DNA of 18,790 nt, taken from Clostridium sp. CAG:1024. Lineage in GTDB: Bacteria; Bacillota; Clostridia; Christensenellales; CAG-138. Below are positions 15,457 through 18,790 of this stretch, one piece after another; the stretch's first letter is position 1; each line of letters starts with the position of its first letter. The notes beneath the pieces are model-generated. The model was not told the DNA's origin and searched no databases. It worked only from the letters and a program-made list of their open reading frames with translations. The position numbers and the translations under genes are program-made. The stretch is from assembly GCA_000432015.1 (NCBI GenBank), contig HF985476.1, forward strand, positions 51,071-69,860. Direction: 5' to 3'.

Positions 15457-15481
15457 TAGCACCCGCCGCTGTGACTGTCAA
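15453..15481 (-). promoter_or_regulatory. Sigma-A promoter of the ECF / SAM-hydrolase operon
   Basis: On the minus strand: TTGACA (15481-15476), exactly 17 bases, then TATACT (15458-15453) with a TGC extension before the -10. This is a near-consensus vegetative promoter. Transcription would start about 108 bases before the S-component gene. The operator palindrome overlaps the -10, so strong basal activity under repression is expected. Confidence 0.8.
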
Positions 15482-15590
15482 CCGCATTTGTGGGCGCGTC
15501 CTTCCCGCAATCCCCCGTTTTCCGGCGGTTTTCCTTCAAAATTTTCTGGCGCATTTCTCGGTATTTTTGAGAGTGTGTCCAAATTTCCGC

Positions 15591-15619
15591 TTGTCCAAAT
15601 GTTCAACTTGTGCTAATAT
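15591..15619 (+). promoter_or_regulatory. Promoter of the GntR-type regulator gene
   Basis: TTGTCC (15591-15596), a 17-base spacer, then TAATAT (15614-15619) with a TGC extension. A single half-site TACAAGTA (15624-15631), identical to the right half of the operator palindrome, lies just downstream of the -10, and CTTGT sits just upstream. This suggests weaker autoregulation by the same protein. Confidence 0.6.
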
Positions 15620-15658
15620 CGTATACAAGTAATCAAGCCGTACTAATCGAGGGGTCTT

Positions 15659-16381
15659 ATGCAAAGCAAGTTGTACAGCAGCCACGTTCCGTCCTACGTC
15701 AGTATTTATAATTCTCTGTATTCGGACATCATGGACGGTGTATATCCCGAAGGCGGCGTTTTGCCCGGCGAACAGCAGCTCGCAGAGAAGTATAACGTGA
15801 GCCGCAACACGCTCCGGCAGGCGCTGGCCATTCTCAGCGAGGACGGGTTGATTATCAAATCCCGCGGCCGCGGAACCGTCGTCGCAGAGCGCACGGACAA
15901 AACGATCACAAAGCGCATTTTCAATCCCATGACGACGCTGTGTACGGATATGGTGGATGACGTGGAGGTGCGATACAACTATGCGACGCCCACAGACATT
16001 GCAAGAAGCCGTCTCGGTCTCTCCAAGAGCGAGATCCTGCTTGCAAGCGACCTCATCTACCGTGCGGGCGGCACGGTCGTTGGTTATTCGTTTGTGCAGA
16101 TCCCGACGCGTGTGCTCTCCGAGCTTGACGTTTCCGTGGCCGAGGACGCCTCCATCCACGAGCTGTTGAATACGAAGCTCTACGACGCCGCGGCGCGGCA
16201 AACGCTGGTCATAAAGCTCATCTTTGCAAACGAGATCGAGGTGGAGTTTTTGGAGGTCGCCGAGGGAAAACCTCTCATCCTGATTGAATCCATCCTGTAT
16301 CATGCAAACCATACGCCGCTTGCGCGCTGCAAGTTCTACTTCCTTCCGGAGCACTACAAACTGCAATACATTCTCCAGTGA
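15659..16381 (+). CDS. GntR-family (HutC-type) transcriptional regulator
   Basis: 240 residues. The N-terminal winged helix-turn-helix (about 8-75) has the family run LPGEQQLAEKYNVSRNTLRQ followed by LSEDGLIIKSRGRGTVV, the wing. The remainder (about 90-238) is a UTRA-type ligand-binding domain, shown by the end pattern GKPLILIESILYHANHTPLA. HutC-type proteins are usually repressors released by a small effector related to the pathway they control. It is divergent from the ECF operon and the DNA between them carries matching operator sites, so it very probably controls that operon and itself. The start at 15659 is preceded by a moderate GAGGGG site. The effector could be the transported compound (inference). 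Confidence 0.92.
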   Translation: MQSKLYSSHVPSYVSIYNSLYSDIMDGVYPEGGVLPGEQQLAEKYNVSRNTLRQALAILSEDGLIIKSRGRGTVVAERTDKTITKRIFNPMTTLCTDMVDDVEVRYNYATPTDIARSRLGLSKSEILLASDLIYRAGGTVVGYSFVQIPTRVLSELDVSVAEDASIHELLNTKLYDAAARQTLVIKLIFANEIEVEFLEVAEGKPLILIESILYHANHTPLARCKFYFLPEHYKLQYILQ

Positions 16382-16414
16382 CCGCGTCGCATACGATCCG
16401 CCTTTGGAAACTCA

Positions 16415-16443
16415 TGGACAAGCGCCGTTTCGCAAACTATAAT
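16415..16443 (+). promoter_or_regulatory. Sigma-A promoter for the carbonic anhydrase-asparaginase-SDR operon
   Basis: TGGACA (16415-16420), 17 bases, then a consensus TATAAT (16438-16443), 48 bases before the gamma-carbonic anhydrase start. It lies in the 110-base gap after the regulator gene, so the three downstream genes need not depend on read-through from it. Confidence 0.75.
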
Positions 16444-16491
16444 AAGTGTGCGGCGGCGCCGTTTGCTGTCGCAGGGGAGGTGCCATACCAA

Positions 16492-16995
16492 ATGAAGTAT
16501 CATGCAGAGGTAGACCCGACCGCGTTCGTTGCGCCGGACGCCGACCTCGTCGGCCATGTTCGGATCGGACGGCATTGCAGCGTTTATTTCCATGCGGTTC
16601 TGCGTGCGGAGACGGCGGAGATCGTCGTCGGCGACGGCTCCAATTTGCAGGACGGCGTGATCGTACATACCGACCCCGGTTCCCCGGTGCACATCGGGAA
16701 AAACGTGACCGTGGGACACGGCGCGATCCTGCACGGCTGCACGATCGGCGACGGTTCGCTCATCGGTATGGGCGCGATCGTTTTGAACGGCGCTGTGCTC
16801 GGAAAGAATTGTCTTGTCGGCGCGGGCGCGCTCGTAACGGAGGGCAAGTCGTTTCCGGACAACACGATGCTGCTCGGCAGTCCTGCGCGTGCCGTGCATA
16901 CGTTAACGCCCGAAGAGGCCGCAAAGCTCACGGACGCGGCCGGCGGGTATCAAACGCTCATCGAACGCTACAAAAAGGAATTTGACGACGTATGA
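16492..16995 (+). CDS. Gamma-carbonic anhydrase family hexapeptide-repeat protein
   Basis: 167 residues folding as a left-handed beta-helix of hexapeptide repeats (about 12-115) with a C-terminal helix. The family's three zinc ligands are visible: His59 in DGVIVHTD, and His76 and His81 in GHGAILHG, with the expected 5-residue spacing. Arg38 and Gln53-Asp54 match the conserved Arg and QD pair. YrdA/PaaY/CaiE-like members are trimers; some hydrate CO2 weakly, others have unknown roles. The start at 16492 is chosen because GGGGAGG lies 11 bases upstream and the fold begins here; the promoter TATAAT just upstream excludes the earlier GTG at 16378. The stop overlaps the asparaginase start as ATGA. 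Confidence 0.9.
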   Translation: MKYHAEVDPTAFVAPDADLVGHVRIGRHCSVYFHAVLRAETAEIVVGDGSNLQDGVIVHTDPGSPVHIGKNVTVGHGAILHGCTIGDGSLIGMGAIVLNGAVLGKNCLVGAGALVTEGKSFPDNTMLLGSPARAVHTLTPEEAAKLTDAAGGYQTLIERYKKEFDDV

Positions 16996-17999
16996 AACGA
17001 ATCCTGATGCTCGGCACGGGCGGCACCATCGCGTCCGCCAGCACCGCAGACGGTCTCGTTCCGCAGCTCAGTACGGATGAGATCCTCGGCGCGATCCCGT
17101 CGATCGCCCGTCTTTGCCATGCGGACGCCTTGCAGGTGTGCAACATCGACAGCACGAACATCCTGCCCTCGCATTGGCTGCTCATGGAGGCCGCCATCGA
17201 GCAGAATTATGATCGATACGACGGATTTGTCGTCTGCCACGGTACGGACACCATGGCGTACACGGCCGCGGCACTCTCCTATCTCGTGCAGGGCAGTCCG
17301 AAGCCCATCGTCATCACCGGCTCGCAAAAGCCCCTGAACACGGAAAATACAGACTCCAGAACGAATCTATACGCAAGCTTCACCTATGCGTCGAGCGCAT
17401 GCGCTTCGGGCGTCGTCATCGTATTTGACGGACGCGTCATTCCCGGCACGCGCGCGAGAAAGGTCCGCAGCAAGAGTTTTGACGCATTCATGAGCATCAA
17501 CTACCCGGAACTGGCTTCCGTGCGAGACGGCCGCATCCTCTCCTACATTACGCTGCCGCACGCGGACGCACCGCGTTTTTGCCGCACGCTCTCCGACCGT
17601 GTAGCGCTACTCAAGCTCATCCCCGGTACGGATCCGGAGGTGCTGGATTTTCTGCTCAGCCGCAGCGATGCGGTCATCATCGAAAGCTATGGCGTGGGAG
17701 GTCTGCCGCAGCTCGGCAACGACGAATACCTCACGCGCATCAACCGGGCGGCGGCAGCGGGAAAAACGATCGTGATGACCACGCAGGTGCAGCTTGAAGG
17801 CAGCGACATCGGCGTTTATCAGGTCGGCCACGCGCTGAAATCCTTTCCGAACATTCTGGAAGCTTACGACATGACCACGGAAGCCGTTGTGACAAAGCTC
17901 ATGTGGATCCTTGGTCAGACGCACGATCCCCTTACCGTGCGTCAAATGTTCTACACACCCGTCGCACATGATCTTCTCAGCACGGAGGTATCGAAATGA
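16992..17999 (+). CDS. L-asparaginase, type I (cytoplasmic)
   Basis: 335 residues, the normal length, without a signal peptide, so the cytosolic AnsA type. It hydrolyses asparagine to aspartate and ammonia. The first catalytic motif TGGTIAS (9-15) has nucleophile Thr12. The second motif, HGTDTMAYTAAAL (83-95), has Thr85 and Asp86. TGSQKPL (109-115) and RARKV with Lys157 complete the active-site set. The C-terminal domain (about 200-335) contains GVGGLP, typical of type I dimers and tetramers. ATG 16992 overlaps the preceding stop (ATGA) and its own stop overlaps the SDR start in the same way, so the three proteins are translationally coupled. Activity on a related amide or D-amino acid cannot be excluded. 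Confidence 0.93.
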   Translation: MKRILMLGTGGTIASASTADGLVPQLSTDEILGAIPSIARLCHADALQVCNIDSTNILPSHWLLMEAAIEQNYDRYDGFVVCHGTDTMAYTAAALSYLVQGSPKPIVITGSQKPLNTENTDSRTNLYASFTYASSACASGVVIVFDGRVIPGTRARKVRSKSFDAFMSINYPELASVRDGRILSYITLPHADAPRFCRTLSDRVALLKLIPGTDPEVLDFLLSRSDAVIIESYGVGGLPQLGNDEYLTRINRAAAAGKTIVMTTQVQLEGSDIGVYQVGHALKSFPNILEAYDMTTEAVVTKLMWILGQTHDPLTVRQMFYTPVAHDLLSTEVSK

Positions 18000-18763
18000 A
18001 CGAAAGAATCGCCATCGTGACCGGCGCGTCCAGCGGCATCGGCCGCGAATTTGCCAAGCAGCTCGGAGCCTTGCCGGGGCTTGACGCGATCTGGCTCATT
18101 GCCCGGCGCACGGATCGGCTCAAAGCCATTGCAAAAGAGCTTCCCATTCCCGCGGTCTGTATCCCGCTCGACCTTCTGGATCGCACGTCCGCAGCCGTGT
18201 TTTCGGAGCGTCTCGCAAAAGCCGCACCAGATGTGCGCTATTTTGTCCACGCCGCGGGCTTCGGCAAGTTCGGGACCTATCAGGATCTTACCACCGACGA
18301 GATCGACGGCATGATCGATCTCAACGCACGGGCAAGCGTGCATTTGACCTATGCGGTCCTGCCGTACATGCAGCGCGGCAGCCGAGTGCTTCTTCTCGGC
18401 AGTGCTTCCGCATTCCAGCCGCTTCCGGAATTCAACCTGTACGCTTCGACAAAGGCATTCGTCGTCCACTTCTCGCGTGCGCTCAATGTGGAGCTGCGTC
18501 CGCGCGGCATCAGTGTTACGGCCGTGTGTCCCGGATTTGTTCGGACGGAGTTCTTTGAGGTCGCCAAGCGGACGAAGAATCCCGAGACCTGTCAGCACTT
18601 CTCACCCATGTACGAGCCTGCGGACGTTGTAAAAAAGGCCATCTCCGACAGTGCAAAAGGCCATGACCTGTCCATTCTCGGCTTTACGACCAGGTTCCGT
18701 CGGTTCATGGCGCGCGTTCTGCCCGCCAAGTGGGTCATGGATACCTGGATGAAGATCAAGTAA
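17996..18763 (+). CDS. Short-chain dehydrogenase/reductase (SDR)
   Basis: 255 residues, a classical cytosolic SDR. The nucleotide-binding motif TGASSGIG spans 9-16. The usual NNAG is VHAAG (84-88). Asn110 is followed by catalytic Ser136 in LLLGSASA, then Tyr149 and Lys153 in YASTK, and the PGFVRTEF stretch after the active site. Arg38-Arg39 after the second strand suggests NADPH preference. The C-terminus (FRRFMARVLPAKWVMDTW) resembles the DltE/YqjQ-like subgroup, which may associate with membranes. The substrate is unknown. The start overlaps the asparaginase stop as ATGA. Only 27 bases follow to the window edge and nothing is recognisable there. Confidence 0.92.
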   Translation: MNERIAIVTGASSGIGREFAKQLGALPGLDAIWLIARRTDRLKAIAKELPIPAVCIPLDLLDRTSAAVFSERLAKAAPDVRYFVHAAGFGKFGTYQDLTTDEIDGMIDLNARASVHLTYAVLPYMQRGSRVLLLGSASAFQPLPEFNLYASTKAFVVHFSRALNVELRPRGISVTAVCPGFVRTEFFEVAKRTKNPETCQHFSPMYEPADVVKKAISDSAKGHDLSILGFTTRFRRFMARVLPAKWVMDTWMKIK

Positions 18764-18790
18764 CGCGGACACGCAGCCGGGGTGCGGCCC

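Overview
The window is GC-rich bacterial DNA with almost no wasted space. Short gaps, ATGA start/stop overlaps, strong AGGAGG-type ribosome sites, lipobox signal peptides and an ECF-type vitamin/nucleoside-class transporter point to a Gram-positive Firmicute. A high-GC Clostridia lineage, for example a gut Oscillospirales/Christensenellales relative, is my best guess; no marker gene here fixes the taxon.

Left part (1-7707). A minus-strand group holds a HAD/Cof-type sugar-phosphatase-like gene, a solute-binding lipoprotein and the start of a sensor histidine kinase that runs off the left edge. It diverges from a plus-strand ABC importer operon of the Fe3+/phosphonate/phosphoglycerate class: binding lipoprotein, fused two-domain permease and ATPase. 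The likely reading is a nutrient importer with a nearby binding-protein-plus-kinase sensor. The ATPase carries a large extra segment between its Q-loop and signature motif. The operon ends at a bidirectional terminator near 7821-7853.

Middle part (7882-15337, all minus strand). A three-gene ECF transporter (S component, fused double ATPase, T component) is followed, after a 260-base gap, by five consecutive homologues of SAM hydroxide adenosyltransferase (SAM hydrolase, DUF62). Only one such gene is usual. Three (A, C, D) keep the catalytic Asp-Arg-His set. One (B) is full length but has lost the Asp and the His. The last (E) lacks the C-terminal domain and the Arg, and is put out of frame by a perfect 19-bp tandem duplication. 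This is the most unusual locus in the window: it looks like uptake of a SAM-related or adenosyl compound coupled to an expanded hydrolase family that may form mixed trimers.

Right part (15338-18790). A GntR/HutC-type regulator diverges from the ECF operon. The region between them holds a near-ideal sigma-A promoter for the ECF operon, overlapped by a 14-bp perfect palindrome, with related sites next to the regulator's own promoter. Downstream, a separate strong promoter (TGGACA-17-TATAAT) drives a gamma-carbonic-anhydrase-family gene, a type I L-asparaginase and a short-chain dehydrogenase, joined by ATGA overlaps.
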